Positions 44,822 through 54,811 of a stretch of 64,000 bases of DNA are shown here, piece by piece. The first letter of the stretch is position 1. Every line of letters begins with the position of its first letter. The stretch comes from Eubacterium sp. (GTDB lineage: Bacteria; Bacillota; Clostridia; Lachnospirales; Lachnospiraceae): contig JAFYHN010000104.1 of assembly GCA_017539165.1 (NCBI GenBank), positions 51,388 through 115,387 on the forward strand, read 5' to 3'. The position numbers were made by a program, and so were the translations under genes. The notes below the pieces were generated by a model, which was not told the DNA's origin, made no database searches, and worked only from the letters and a program-made list of their open reading frames with translations.

Positions 44822-45133
44822 CTATAAATTATTAGCGTCTGCAACGGACACCATTGATCTTAATCGGTTCGTTTCTTCCTTCAGAATTGCCATACCGCTG
44901 TCAGTGATCTGATAAACTTTTCTTCTTGCGTCACTGCTGGGAACCGAGGTTATCCATTTTAGCTTCATAAGATTTTCAATAGCTCCGTACATGGTTCCGG
45001 CGGCAACTCGTACATTCCCATCACTTAATTCTTCTACCTTTTGCATGATACGGTATCCGTGTCCTGGCTCAATGAGAGCAATTAATATAAGATATGTGGT
45101 TTCTGTAAGTGGCAAATACTTACTTCTATTCAT
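44822..45133 (-). CDS. PadR family transcriptional regulator
   Basis: 103 residues. A winged helix of the PadR type: LTETTYLILIALIEPGHGYRIM, GTMYGAIENLMKLKWI, DARRKVYQITDSG. It represses transcription until a ligand binds. GGAGGA precedes the ATG. Its own promoter overlaps an inverted repeat (45212-45238), which suggests autorepression together with the DUF2812 gene. Confidence 0.92.
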   Translation of the reverse strand: MNRSKYLPLTETTYLILIALIEPGHGYRIMQKVEELSDGNVRVAAGTMYGAIENLMKLKWITSVPSSDARRKVYQITDSGMAILKEETNRLRSMVSVADANNL

Positions 45134-45211
45134 CTGTTTATTCCTCCAAAACTGCTAGTTCATATTTATAATCATAAGCATGTATCCTTAATTCAGATCA
45201 ATATACAGCTC

Positions 45212-45254
45212 AACTGTATAATTGGATTATATACAGTTGGACTATATATATCAA
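45212..45254 (-). promoter_or_regulatory. promoter and operator of padR-DUF2812
   Basis: Minus strand: TTGATA (45249-45254), 17 bp, TATAAT (45226-45231). AACTGTATAA (45212-45221) and TTATATACAGTT (45227-45238) form an inverted repeat over the -10, the sort of AT-rich dyad PadR proteins bind. Confidence 0.65.
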
Positions 45255-45357
45255 CTATATATTTGAATAATTCTATTTTATAATGAGTTTTTTGACACAA
45301 AAAAGCTGATATGGCTTTGTATAATGCAAAGGCTGATTCGAATAACAGATACTGTGT

Positions 45358-46224
45358 TTATGGATGAGACTCCAGGAAATACTTCCTATATTGGAGCGGA
45401 GTTATCGCCTCGCGCTTTTTGAATAACTGGATAAAATGACTGCACTTGTTAAAGCCGCAGAGTTCTGCTATCTCAGATACGGATTTATCAGTGCTTCTTA
45501 GCATAGCTTTTGCAGTTGAAAGCCTTGTAGTTATCAGATATTCATAGGGACTATATCCCAGCTGTTCTTTAAAAATGTGTGAAAGATAGAATTTGCTGAC
45601 TTTAAGGCGGTCGCACATTTTGTCTAATGATATTTCTTCGGATAGATGTTCTTCCAGATAATTTGCGGCGTCACGAACTAAAGGCGTGATGTTACCTGAA
45701 TCAGCATCTTGTCCGGTCTTTAACGCCATAAGATATGAAGAGCACAGATTTATAATCTTGGTAGAAGCTAGAAGAGCACTTAACGGATTGGAATCATGTG
45801 CATTTTTTAAAATGTCATCAAAGAAGATGTCCATATCTGTTATTTCAACGGGAGCCCAGTTATCAAAAATATCAGAAAGATATCCCTCAATTCCGGAACC
45901 GTAGAAATGTAACCAATGAAAATCCCAATCGTTTTCAGGAACAGTATAGTATGAATGAACCTGAGTGCAGTCTATAATGACGGACTGCCCTTGTGATATA
46001 TAGTGTCTCTGTCCCATAAATTCAATACAGCCTTGTCCTGATACAGTATAAATGACAAGATAACTACTAAGATTACTTCTTTTTAATACATTATAACTAT
46101 CTGATGTGCGGAAGAAACCCATACATTGAACATAAAGATATTTTCGTCTGGTTTCCTCAGAAGGTGTGTAATCCTCGGCCCAAGAGCCCTCATATATGTT
46201 GTTGTATGGTGTGACAGTTTTCAT
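45358..46224 (-). CDS. AraC family transcriptional regulator
   Basis: 288 residues. An N-terminal cupin-like ligand domain (about 40-150; FHWLHFYGSG) and a C-terminal double HTH (about 190-285; LSEEISLDKMCDRLKVSKFY, SVSEIAELCGFNKCSHFIQL). AraC regulators with this layout usually sense sugars and activate the adjacent genes. AGGAGA precedes the ATG. It is divergent from the DUF5107 gene, the likely target. The 198-bp gap between them has no promoter I can assign with confidence. Confidence 0.9.
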   Translation of the reverse strand: MKTVTPYNNIYEGSWAEDYTPSEETRRKYLYVQCMGFFRTSDSYNVLKRSNLSSYLVIYTVSGQGCIEFMGQRHYISQGQSVIIDCTQVHSYYTVPENDWDFHWLHFYGSGIEGYLSDIFDNWAPVEITDMDIFFDDILKNAHDSNPLSALLASTKIINLCSSYLMALKTGQDADSGNITPLVRDAANYLEEHLSEEISLDKMCDRLKVSKFYLSHIFKEQLGYSPYEYLITTRLSTAKAMLRSTDKSVSEIAELCGFNKCSHFIQLFKKREAITPLQYRKYFLESHP

Positions 46225-46422
46225 TTGAATCTTCTCCTATATAAAAACAATGATATCATAAAACTGTTAAATATGACACAGCAAGATAGTGATATTTTTA
46301 TGGCAAGTTAGAGTAGTGACCAAAACTTATTGGTATGTTAATCTCAGTTTTAAAGGATGATAAAAACCGGTTATAAGATCGGTAAGAGGAATGTTTTGAG
46401 GATTATTATAAAGGAGAAAAAT

Positions 46423-49400
46423 ATGAGTACAGTAAAGATTTGGGAAGAACAGGTAATTATTCCTACGTATGAAGTAGGACCTGCTGATAAGAATCCTATG
46501 TTTCTGGAAAAAAGAGTTTATCAGGGAAGTACAGGTAAGATATATCCATATCCATCAACGAATGAGATAAGCAGAACAAAAACTGATAAGGTATGGAATG
46601 CTGTATGGCTTGAAAATGATTATATCAAAGTTATGATCTTACCTGAGCTTGGGGGACGAATTCAGAGGGCTTATGATAAGACAAATGATTATGATTTTGT
46701 TTATTACAATCAAGTTATAAAACCTGCACTTGTAGGACTTACAGGTCCATGGATATCAGGCGGAATTGAGTTTAACTGGCCACAACACCACAGACCTACA
46801 ACTTATAGTACAGTTGACCACAAGATTGTGGAAAATAAAGATGGAAGTAAAACCCTTCTGACAGGTGATGTTGACCAGATGTATGGAACAAAGGAGATAA
46901 CAAAGTTTACCCTTTATCCTGATAAAGCATATATCGAGATCACAGGGCAGTTATATAATAGGACTCCACTGCCGCAGACATTTTTATGGTGGGCTAATCC
47001 TGCCGTTTCGGTAAATGATTATACTCAGTCTATATTCCCGCCTGATGTGCATAGCGTATATGATCATGGAAAGAGAGCAGTGTCAAGATTCCCTATTGCT
47101 ACAGGAGAGTATTATAAGCACGATTACAGTGAAGGAGTTGATATCTCCAGATATAAGAATATTCCTGTTCCGACTTCTTACATGGCTGAAAAATCAGATT
47201 ATAACTTTGTCGGCGGTTATGATTATCAGAAAAAAGCAGGACTTCTTCACGTTGCAGATCATCATGTATCTCCCGGAAAGAAGCAGTGGACATGGGGATG
47301 CGGCGATTTTGGTAAAGCATGGGATAGAAATCTGACTGATGAAGATGGTCCGTATATAGAGCTGATGACCGGAATGTACTGCGATAATCAGCCTGATTTC
47401 TCATGGCTTAAGCCTTATGAGGAAAAAGTATTTAAGCAATATTTTATGCCTTACAAGGCAGTAGGTCAGGTGAAAAATGCAACTATAAATGCTGCATTAA
47501 ATGTTGAGAAGAAAGAAGATGGAAAACTCTATATTTGTGCATATGCGACCGGAAAGTATGAAGATGCCGAAGTCATAGTAACTTATGATGGAGAAGAGGC
47601 ATATAGCGAATCCATCATCATCTCTCCGGTTGATATATATGAAAAAGAATTAGAACTCAATCTGTCTGATATATATAAGGCGAAGGTGGCTGTATATTCA
47701 GGAACAAAAGAACTTGTTTCCTATCAGGCTAAGGATCAGGGGATACCGAAGCTCGCAGAGCCAGCTGTTGCGGCAAAAGAACCGAAGGATATACTAACAA
47801 ATGAGGAACTATATCTTACAGGACAGCATATTGAGCAGTATCGACATGCTACATGGCTTCCTGATCCATATTATGTAGAGGGATTGAAGAGGGATCCAGA
47901 CGATACAAGAATAAATAATGCATACGGACTTTTGCTTCTTAGAAGAGGCCAATTCGAGCTTGCTGAGAGATATTTCAGAGTTGCGCTTAAGAGACTTACT
48001 TCTATGCATCCAAATCCATATGATTCAGAACCGTATTATAATCTTGGTCTTGCGCTCTTTTATCAGGAAAAATACGATGAGGCTTTTGATTCATTTTATA
48101 AAGCTACATGGGTAAATGAACTTCAGGAGATGTCATTCTACTATCTGGCAGCAATCTGCGTAAGAAGAAGAGAGTATGAAGAAGCGTTGGAACTGATCGA
48201 TAAAGCGTTGGTTAAGAATGTTCACAGCGTTAAGGCCAGAGGACTTAAGGCTGCTATACTATGGAAACTGGGAAGAAATGAAGATGCTGAAAGCTGGATT
48301 GCAGAAAACCTTGAACTGGATGCATTTGACTTTGTTTCAATGTTTATACGTATATGTATATCAAATCATTCAGAGCCGCTGATAAGCGAATTCCATAGAC
48401 TGACCAGAGAGTTCCATGAAACATATCTGATGGTAGCGAGGGACCTTGCAGAGGCTGGTTTATATGATGAGGCGGTAGCTGTTCTTGATGAATTTTCTGG
48501 AGATAAGCCTATGCTCCACTATTATAAGGCTGCATATCTCATGAAGCTAAACAAGGTTAAACAGGCTAAAGAAGAACATGAAAAAGCAAAGCAGTCCGAT
48601 CCATCATATTGCTTCCCGAATAAGCTTGAGGACATAGCTGTTTTGAAGAATGCTATAGAAACTGATAAGAATGATTCGAAAGCGAGATACTATCTCGGGT
48701 GCTTATATTATGACAAGCTTCAATTTGGCATAGCAATACAGCTTTGGGAAGAAGCGAAGGATATCGATCAGAGCTTCCCTACTCTTTTAAGAAACTTGTC
48801 TATAGCTTATTACAATAAATGTGGTGAAAAGGCAAAAGCTAAAGCGTGTATTGAAAATGCATTTGAACTCGACAAGACTGATGCGAGAATATTCCTTGAA
48901 ATGGATCAGCTTTATCAAAAGCTTTGCATTCCACTTGACGAACGTTTAAAGAAATATCAGGATAATATCGGACTAATTGAAAAACGAGATGACCTATACA
49001 CAGAGTATGTCACATTGCTTAATAGCATCGGTATGTATGATGAGGCATATGAAAGGATCACTACTCATAGTTTCCAGACATGGGAAGGAGCTGAGGGCAA
49101 GATCACGACACAGTTTAAGGTCTGCCTTATTGAGAAAGCCAAAGCTCTTTTGGATAATGGTGATGGAAGAGGTGCTGAGAAACTTCTGAATGAGGCAATG
49201 TCGTATCCGGAGAATCTTGGAGAAGGACGTCTTGAAGGAACAAAAGATAATCATATCTACTACAATCTTGGACTTGCATATGAACTTATGGGAGATAATG
49301 ATAAGGCTAAAGAATGCTTTAAAAAAGCTACCCTTGGAGCTATGGAAGTAGCAGGAATGATGTATTACTACGATCAGCCCGCAGATATGATACTCTATCA

Positions 49401-49713
49401 GGGACTTGCAAAGGAAAAGCTTTCTGATCAGAAGGCTGCAAATTCCAGATTCTACAGACTTCTTGATTTTGGCGAACAGCATCTTAGAGATATATTTAAA
49501 ATGGATTATTTTGCTGTATCTATGCCGGATATGTCTGTATACGATGCTGACATGACCAAGAAGAATTCAATACATTGTTACTATCTTATGGGGCTTGCAA
49601 ATCTTGGCCTTGGCAAAAAGAACGAGGCAGTTAAATTCTTTAATACAGTACTTGAAATGGACAATACCCACCAGAATGCATATATATATATGAAGATGGC
49701 AGAACAGTTATAA
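46423..49713 (+). CDS. DUF5107 domain protein with TPR repeats
   Basis: 1096 residues without signal peptide. The N-terminal half (about 1-330) is a DUF5107, mutarotase-like domain (MILPELGGRIQRAYDKTNDY, GGIEFNWPQHHRP). A beta segment follows, then many TPR-type repeats (about 480-1096; YDSEPYYNLGLALFYQEKYD). DUF5107/TPR proteins occur in gut anaerobes next to carbohydrate regulators; a role in sugar metabolism is inferred, the reaction is unknown. ATG 46423 after AAAGGAGAAAA is preferred over 46357. AraC next door likely controls it. Confidence 0.85.
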   Translation: MSTVKIWEEQVIIPTYEVGPADKNPMFLEKRVYQGSTGKIYPYPSTNEISRTKTDKVWNAVWLENDYIKVMILPELGGRIQRAYDKTNDYDFVYYNQVIKPALVGLTGPWISGGIEFNWPQHHRPTTYSTVDHKIVENKDGSKTLLTGDVDQMYGTKEITKFTLYPDKAYIEITGQLYNRTPLPQTFLWWANPAVSVNDYTQSIFPPDVHSVYDHGKRAVSRFPIATGEYYKHDYSEGVDISRYKNIPVPTSYMAEKSDYNFVGGYDYQKKAGLLHVADHHVSPGKKQWTWGCGDFGKAWDRNLTDEDGPYIELMTGMYCDNQPDFSWLKPYEEKVFKQYFMPYKAVGQVKNATINAALNVEKKEDGKLYICAYATGKYEDAEVIVTYDGEEAYSESIIISPVDIYEKELELNLSDIYKAKVAVYSGTKELVSYQAKDQGIPKLAEPAVAAKEPKDILTNEELYLTGQHIEQYRHATWLPDPYYVEGLKRDPDDTRINNAYGLLLLRRGQFELAERYFRVALKRLTSMHPNPYDSEPYYNLGLALFYQEKYDEAFDSFYKATWVNELQEMSFYYLAAICVRRREYEEALELIDKALVKNVHSVKARGLKAAILWKLGRNEDAESWIAENLELDAFDFVSMFIRICISNHSEPLISEFHRLTREFHETYLMVARDLAEAGLYDEAVAVLDEFSGDKPMLHYYKAAYLMKLNKVKQAKEEHEKAKQSDPSYCFPNKLEDIAVLKNAIETDKNDSKARYYLGCLYYDKLQFGIAIQLWEEAKDIDQSFPTLLRNLSIAYYNKCGEKAKAKACIENAFELDKTDARIFLEMDQLYQKLCIPLDERLKKYQDNIGLIEKRDDLYTEYVTLLNSIGMYDEAYERITTHSFQTWEGAEGKITTQFKVCLIEKAKALLDNGDGRGAEKLLNEAMSYPENLGEGRLEGTKDNHIYYNLGLAYELMGDNDKAKECFKKATLGAMEVAGMMYYYDQPADMILYQGLAKEKLSDQKAANSRFYRLLDFGEQHLRDIFKMDYFAVSMPDMSVYDADMTKKNSIHCYYLMGLANLGLGKKNEAVKFFNTVLEMDNTHQNAYIYMKMAEQL

Positions 49714-49724
49714 GTGATAGAGTA

Positions 49725-49751
49725 AACCGCGGCAGAGATGCCGCGGTTTTG
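49725..49751 (+). terminator. terminator after the DUF5107 gene
   Basis: AACCGCGGCA-GAGA-TGCCGCGGTT followed by TTG. Confidence 0.88.
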
Positions 49752-49886
49752 TTCTGTGCTTTTGTTTCTTACCGGTCATTTACTCTCTGATACCGTTCAT
49801 GTCAAAACTATTTTCTTTTCTGAATCGGCTTTATATAATCACTCCAACATTAACAGATACCAAGTGATATGAGAAAGGAATAAGTT

Positions 49887-50621
49887 ATGATCAGAATAGA
49901 AAACCTCACAAAAAAATATGGAACGAAGGAAGCTGTAAAGGGTATTAGTTTTGAAGTTAAGGAAGGTGAGATGCTTGCGCTTCTCGGAGTTAACGGTGCC
50001 GGAAAGACCACTACTATAAAAATGTTGTCCTGCCTTTCGAAGCCTTCGGGCGGAAGTGCTGAGATAGCAGGATATGATGTAGTTGAAGAATCAGATAAAG
50101 TGAAAAAGATGATAGGTGTTTCAACACAGGATACAGCGATAGCGAAGAATCTTAGCGTAGAAGAAAATCTTCAGTTTATGGCCGACATTTATCTGGATGA
50201 TGAAGAGTATACAAAGAAGGATAGGGTCGCTCATGTAAATGACATCATAAAAAGCTTCAAACTAGATGAAGTAAGAAAGACCAGAAGTGGAAAGCTCTCA
50301 GGAGGATGGCAGAGAAGGCTTTCGATCGCTATGGCTATAATCGGTGATCCAAAAGTTTTATTTCTTGATGAACCGACGCTTGGACTTGATGTTCTGGCAC
50401 GTCGAGAACTCTGGAAAGAGATTGAGAATCTTAAAAGGGATAAAACCATAATACTAACTACACATTATATGGAAGAAGCAGAAGAATTGGCAGACAGGAT
50501 AGCGATTATGATAAACGGAAATATAGTGATGATGGGAGATCTGGCTGCGCTGGAAGAGAAAACAGGACAGAAGGGACTTGAGAATGTATTTGTAGCTGTT
50601 GCGGAAGGAGAATCAAAATGA
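49887..50621 (+). CDS. ABC-2 type transporter ATP-binding protein
   Basis: 244 residues: Walker A GVNGAGKTTT, signature LSGGWQRRLSIAMAI (Trp in place of the usual Gln), Walker B VLFLDEPTLGLD, switch His TTHYMEEAEE. It resembles drug or lantibiotic-type exporters (DrrA/CcmA class). The stop overlaps the permease start by 4 bp (ATGA). The substrate is unknown; placement 5 kb before a lanthipeptide locus does not by itself link them. Confidence 0.9.
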   Translation: MIRIENLTKKYGTKEAVKGISFEVKEGEMLALLGVNGAGKTTTIKMLSCLSKPSGGSAEIAGYDVVEESDKVKKMIGVSTQDTAIAKNLSVEENLQFMADIYLDDEEYTKKDRVAHVNDIIKSFKLDEVRKTRSGKLSGGWQRRLSIAMAIIGDPKVLFLDEPTLGLDVLARRELWKEIENLKRDKTIILTTHYMEEAEELADRIAIMINGNIVMMGDLAALEEKTGQKGLENVFVAVAEGESK

Positions 50622-51385
50622 AAACTATAGTATTCGCTAAGAAAAATCTTATAGAGCTTTCAAGGGATGTGCTGGGATATATTTTCTGTATTGCATTTCC
50701 AATAGTGATGTTGATCATTATGTCGGTTGTAAATGAAAGCATTCCGAAAGAAGCGGGGATGAGCATCTTTAGAATAGATAATCTGGCAGGTGGAGTTCTT
50801 ATATTTGGACAGACATTTATAATGCTTTTCACAGCAATACAGGTAACAAATGACAGAAGCAGTTCATTTCTGATAAGACTTTTTTCATCGCCTATGAAAG
50901 GCAGAGATTTTGCGCTTGGATATATTCTTCCAATGTTGCTTGTCAGCATTGTTCAGGCGGTAGTTACATTTACAGCGGCAATAATTATTTCTAAAGTAGT
51001 TGGATATGATCTGAACCTTGGAGGACTTGCGTTGGCAGTTGTTACAACACTTCCGTCAGCGATGATGTTTATTTCAATCGGACTCATATTTGGTTCGATA
51101 CTCAATGAGAAGTCTGCGCCGGGAGTATGTTCTGTGATCGTTTCGGGTGGAACATTTCTCGGAGGTGTTTTCTTTGATGCTGAGGGTGTGGGTGGATCTA
51201 TCTATAAGGTATGCAAATGCCTTCCATTTATTTACTGTACCAAAGTAGCCAGAGCAAGTGTAAATATGGATATCACGGGTTCTTTTGATAAGTTTGGGCG
51301 CCCGTTTACAGTTACTGTTTTATCGGCTTTGGTAATAAGTGTAATTGCTATATTAGTTTTTGGTAGACAGATGAAGAAAGATTAA
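50618..51385 (+). CDS. ABC-2 type transporter permease
   Basis: 255 residues, six predicted membrane segments (first at about 20-38, last about 232-250), with the loop segment TNDRSSSFLIRLFSSPMKGR typical of ABC2_membrane proteins. It pairs with the preceding ATPase through an ATGA overlap. Confidence 0.88.
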   Translation: MKTIVFAKKNLIELSRDVLGYIFCIAFPIVMLIIMSVVNESIPKEAGMSIFRIDNLAGGVLIFGQTFIMLFTAIQVTNDRSSSFLIRLFSSPMKGRDFALGYILPMLLVSIVQAVVTFTAAIIISKVVGYDLNLGGLALAVVTTLPSAMMFISIGLIFGSILNEKSAPGVCSVIVSGGTFLGGVFFDAEGVGGSIYKVCKCLPFIYCTKVARASVNMDITGSFDKFGRPFTVTVLSALVISVIAILVFGRQMKKD

Positions 51386-51445
51386 ATTATACTTTATATA
51401 TGTTTAATTATAAAATCATCCCAAATACAAGGCAGGGAACCCTTT

Positions 51446-51898
51446 TTGAAGATAAAAGCAGAGATAAAAGAACAGTATAAAGAGATAGAGGTTCATGTAT
51501 GTAATAATGAACTCAGTGACGAAGTGAAGAATGTGCTGGATAAGCTCCACACATTCTTTGATTCGTCTATTTCTGCTACAGATGAAGTGGGTAATAAATG
51601 TATGCTCAACCCGATGGATGTGATCACATTTTACTCGGAGGGGCAGCGGGTTATAGCTATGGATAAGGACAAGAAGTATATTATCCAGAAGAAGCTTTAT
51701 GAACTAGAAGAAGAATATGAGTCACTCTGTTTTGTAAGAATTTCTAAGTCTGAGATAGTCAATTATAAGCGAATAAAAAGCCTTGATATGTGTTTGGCAG
51801 GCACAATCAAAGTGATCATGAAGAATGGATATGAAACCTATACTTCGCGTCGAAATGTTTCCAAGATCAAGGAGCTTTTGTTGAAAGGTAAAAAATAA
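51446..51898 (+). CDS. LytTR DNA-binding domain regulator
   Basis: 150 residues with no receiver domain. The first 45 residues (MKIKAEIKEQYKEIEVHVCN) lead to a LytTR domain (about 50-148; VITFYSEGQRVIAM, FVRISKSEIVNYKRIKSLDM). The start is TTG with AAGGCAGGGA upstream. It is followed directly by a DUF3021 gene, a pairing common in Firmicutes, where the membrane partner is thought to control the regulator. It could also regulate the ABC-2 exporter before it. Confidence 0.88.
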   Translation: MKIKAEIKEQYKEIEVHVCNNELSDEVKNVLDKLHTFFDSSISATDEVGNKCMLNPMDVITFYSEGQRVIAMDKDKKYIIQKKLYELEEEYESLCFVRISKSEIVNYKRIKSLDMCLAGTIKVIMKNGYETYTSRRNVSKIKELLLKGKK

Positions 51899-52360
51899 AT
51901 GATGAAAGAAGTTTTAAAAAAAGGGGCTATAAGCTTTTTCATCTCTGCTTTTGCGGGTGTGATAGTTAACTTAATAATATATATGGCAGCCAATGCGGCG
52001 GGGGCTTCGGATTTCTGTTCGATATCTCCGGAGTTTAGAGCACTATTTCCAACAACTGCGATAGCTGTTTATTTGAATATCATTTTGTATGGAATAATAG
52101 GTGCTACATTTGCAATGATGACAGTTATATATGAATTTGAAAAAATAGGGTTCATAATTCAGAGCGTTATATATTTTGTTGTTACTACATCGGTTTGTCT
52201 TGCAATAACTATGCTTCTGTGGCAGCTGCATAGATATCCACAGGCTTTGATAGGGACATTGCTTGGTTATACGGCGACACATGTAATCATGATCACATTA
52301 GAGTATAATAAATTAAAAAATGACATCAAAACTATAAATGAAGAAATAGGTGAGGAATAA
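51899..52360 (+). CDS. DUF3021 membrane protein, LytTR partner
   Basis: 153 residues with four membrane segments (about 10-32, 52-75, 82-103, 108-130). Start ATG immediately after the LytTR stop. Typical DUF3021 length and layout. Probably a membrane co-regulator (inference). Confidence 0.85.
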   Translation: MMKEVLKKGAISFFISAFAGVIVNLIIYMAANAAGASDFCSISPEFRALFPTTAIAVYLNIILYGIIGATFAMMTVIYEFEKIGFIIQSVIYFVVTTSVCLAITMLLWQLHRYPQALIGTLLGYTATHVIMITLEYNKLKNDIKTINEEIGEE

Positions 52361-52463
52361 GTATATATAAGAAAAAAATAATTTAAATATGGAAGAAAAA
52401 GTTAGTAATTTGATTGATATTGCACATTTTGAACTTCTTGAGAAAAAACGTAAAAATTTGACA

Positions 52464-52492
52464 TTGATTATTTGAATTAGTGTGGTTATAAT
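52464..52492 (+). promoter_or_regulatory. promoter of the OPT-PqqD operon
   Basis: TTGATT, 17 bp, TATAAT, about 40 bp before the OPT start. A second TTGACA lies just upstream (52459). Confidence 0.65.
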
Positions 52493-52532
52493 CGTAGGGC
52501 GAAAAAATTACATAAAGAGGAGTAAAGTAAAA

Positions 52533-54446
52533 ATGGGCGAAAATAAGAAGGATTTTAAACCTTATGTTCCGGCTGAAAAAATCACACCGGAATTCACGTT
52601 CACATCAATCATTATGGGTATCATTCTTGCTGTAGTTTTCGGCGCGGCTAATGCATACCTCGGACTCAGAGTCGGAATGACAGTTTCTGCATCCATACCG
52701 GCAGCGGTTATCTCAATGGGTGTTATAAGACTGATCATGAGAAAAGATTCAATACTCGAAAGCAACATGGTTCAGACAGTTGGTTCTGCAGGTGAGTCAC
52801 TTGCAGCAGGAGCAATATTTACAATGCCTGCTATATTCCTTTGGGCAAAAGAAGGCGTTACAGAATCACCTAGTATGGTGACAATTACACTTATCTCTTT
52901 ATGCGGTGGTATTCTTGGAGTTCTCTTTATGATACCGCTCAGAAATGCACTCATAGTTAAAGAACATGGCGTACTTCCTTATCCGGAAGGAACTGCCTGT
53001 GCAGAAGTTCTTCTTGCAGGTGAAGAGGGTGGATCTAGTGCAAAGTCTGTATTTGCAGGTATGGGTCTTGCGGCACTTTTCAAGTTGATCGTTGACGGAT
53101 TCAAAGTAGTTCCTGGAGTTGTCACTGCGAATATCAAAGCACTTAAGACAGAGCTTTCAGCTGAGGTTTATCCGGCGCTTATCGGTGTAGGATATATCTG
53201 TGGTCCTAAGATTGCTTCATACATGCTTGCCGGTGGTCTTCTTGGATGGTTTGTGTTTATCCCGGCTATCGTTACATTTGGTGCTGATACTGTACTTTAT
53301 CCAGGTACAGACACTATCATGAATATATATCTTGAAAATGGTGCAGGTGCAATCTGGAGTTATTACATCAGATATATCGGTGCAGGAATGGTTGCTGCCG
53401 GAGGAATCATAAGTCTTATAAAGTCTATGCCACTTATCTGCAGCACATTCGTAGATGCTATGAAGGGAATGAAGAGTTCCGGAGAAGCTGGAGCAAAGCG
53501 TACAGAACAGGATATCAACATGAAGGCTGTTCTCGTAGGAGTATTTGCAGTAATACTTCTGATTTGGCTTATTCCACAGATTCCAGTATCACTTATTGGA
53601 GCAATTCTTATAGTTGTATTCGGTTTCTTCTTTGGAGCAGTTTCATCAAGAATGGTTGGACTTGTAGGAAGTAGTAACAACCCAGTATCTGGTATGGCTA
53701 TAGCAACACTTCTGTTCTCAACATTTATCCTCAAGTTAACAGGTGACACAGGTTCACATGGTATGCTTGGGGCTATATCAATCGGATCTATCATATGTAT
53801 CGTAACAGCTATGGCAGGAGATACATCTCAGGATCTGAAGACAGGTTATATACTTGGAGCAACTCCTAAGAAACAGCAGATTGGTGAGCTTTTCGGAGCT
53901 GTAGTTGCAGCACTCACAATCGGTGGAGTTCTTATACTTCTTGATAAAGCATGGGGCTTCGGAACAACTGAACTTGCAGCGCCACAGGCAACACTTATGA
54001 AGATGATCGTTGAAGGTGTTATGAATGGAAATCTTCCATGGGCACTTGTGTTCATCGGTATATTTACAGCAGTTGTTGTTGAAATCCTTGGAATCCCTGT
54101 ACTTCCAGTAGCTATTGGTCTGTATCTTCCACTTGAGCTTAGCACAACAATCATGATCGGTGGTATCATCAGATGGTTCGTTGATAAGAAGTCTAAGAAA
54201 GCTAATAATGAAGCTGGTTCAGGAATACTCTTCTGTTCAGGAATGATTGCGGGTGAGGGACTCGTAGGTATCCTTCTTGCAATACTTGCAGTTGTTGGAG
54301 TTGATTCAAAGATTGACTTCTCAGGAAGTATAAATCTTGGAACTATTGGTGGAATTGTCCTTCTTGTTGCGATGATAGTTTGCGTAAAGATATTTGCTAA
54401 GAACAAGAATGCAAGTGCGAAAGAAAAAGAAAGTTCTGAAAAATAA
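52533..54446 (+). CDS. OPT family oligopeptide transporter
   Basis: 637 residues, about 15 membrane segments. The proteins of this secondary-transporter family import peptides or metal-chelate compounds with protons. Family features: YLGLRVGMTVSASIPAAVIS near the N-terminus and a GTACAEVLLAGEEGG segment (about 170). The ATG at 52533 with GAGGAG upstream is chosen; the longer frame from 52482 overlaps the promoter. The stop overlaps the PqqD-like gene start by one base, so the two are translated together. Confidence 0.92.
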   Translation: MGENKKDFKPYVPAEKITPEFTFTSIIMGIILAVVFGAANAYLGLRVGMTVSASIPAAVISMGVIRLIMRKDSILESNMVQTVGSAGESLAAGAIFTMPAIFLWAKEGVTESPSMVTITLISLCGGILGVLFMIPLRNALIVKEHGVLPYPEGTACAEVLLAGEEGGSSAKSVFAGMGLAALFKLIVDGFKVVPGVVTANIKALKTELSAEVYPALIGVGYICGPKIASYMLAGGLLGWFVFIPAIVTFGADTVLYPGTDTIMNIYLENGAGAIWSYYIRYIGAGMVAAGGIISLIKSMPLICSTFVDAMKGMKSSGEAGAKRTEQDINMKAVLVGVFAVILLIWLIPQIPVSLIGAILIVVFGFFFGAVSSRMVGLVGSSNNPVSGMAIATLLFSTFILKLTGDTGSHGMLGAISIGSIICIVTAMAGDTSQDLKTGYILGATPKKQQIGELFGAVVAALTIGGVLILLDKAWGFGTTELAAPQATLMKMIVEGVMNGNLPWALVFIGIFTAVVVEILGIPVLPVAIGLYLPLELSTTIMIGGIIRWFVDKKSKKANNEAGSGILFCSGMIAGEGLVGILLAILAVVGVDSKIDFSGSINLGTIGGIVLLVAMIVCVKIFAKNKNASAKEKESSEK

Positions 54447-54793
54447 TGTCAAAAGATAAAAACGATAACTATCTTGATTTCATTCCTGTCAGATCCGACA
54501 AGAATAAGTGGGAAGCTGATGAGGAGGGAAATGTAACCATATTTGTAGAGAATAAAGGGGTTTTTAATAAGCTGGCACAGATGCTGCTTAAAAAACCCAG
54601 ATTTTCACAGATACATCTTGAACAGTTTGGAAGCTTTATATATCCTCTCATAGATGGAAATGATTCTATATATGAGATAGGACAGAAGGTTAAAGAACAC
54701 TTCGGAGAAGAAGCAGAACCTCTGTATCCGAGATTGATACAGTATTTCAAGATGTTGAATGACTATGGATTTATAAACTATAAAAAATTATAA
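54446..54793 (+). CDS. PqqD-like protein (RiPP-recognition-element fold)
   Basis: 115 residues. FIPVRSDKNKWEADEEGNVT, HLEQFGSFIYPLIDGNDSIY and EAEPLYPRLIQYFKMLNDYG match the PqqD family, whose winged-helix fold binds peptide substrates of modification enzymes. Members with this long, KGVFNKLAQ-containing N-terminus occur in Clostridia without PQQ genes. It overlaps the OPT gene (TAATG) and lies 220 bp before the lanthipeptide precursors but is closed off by a terminator. What peptide it would bind is open. Confidence 0.85.
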   Translation: MSKDKNDNYLDFIPVRSDKNKWEADEEGNVTIFVENKGVFNKLAQMLLKKPRFSQIHLEQFGSFIYPLIDGNDSIYEIGQKVKEHFGEEAEPLYPRLIQYFKMLNDYGFINYKKL

Positions 54794-54811
54794 GTCAGAA
54801 TGATATAAGAT

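Noticed and set aside
52389-52475. 28-residue ORF (MEEKVSNLIDIAHFELLEKK...) before the OPT gene
   Set aside because: No ribosome binding site, and its end overlaps the -35 of the OPT promoter; more likely a chance frame.
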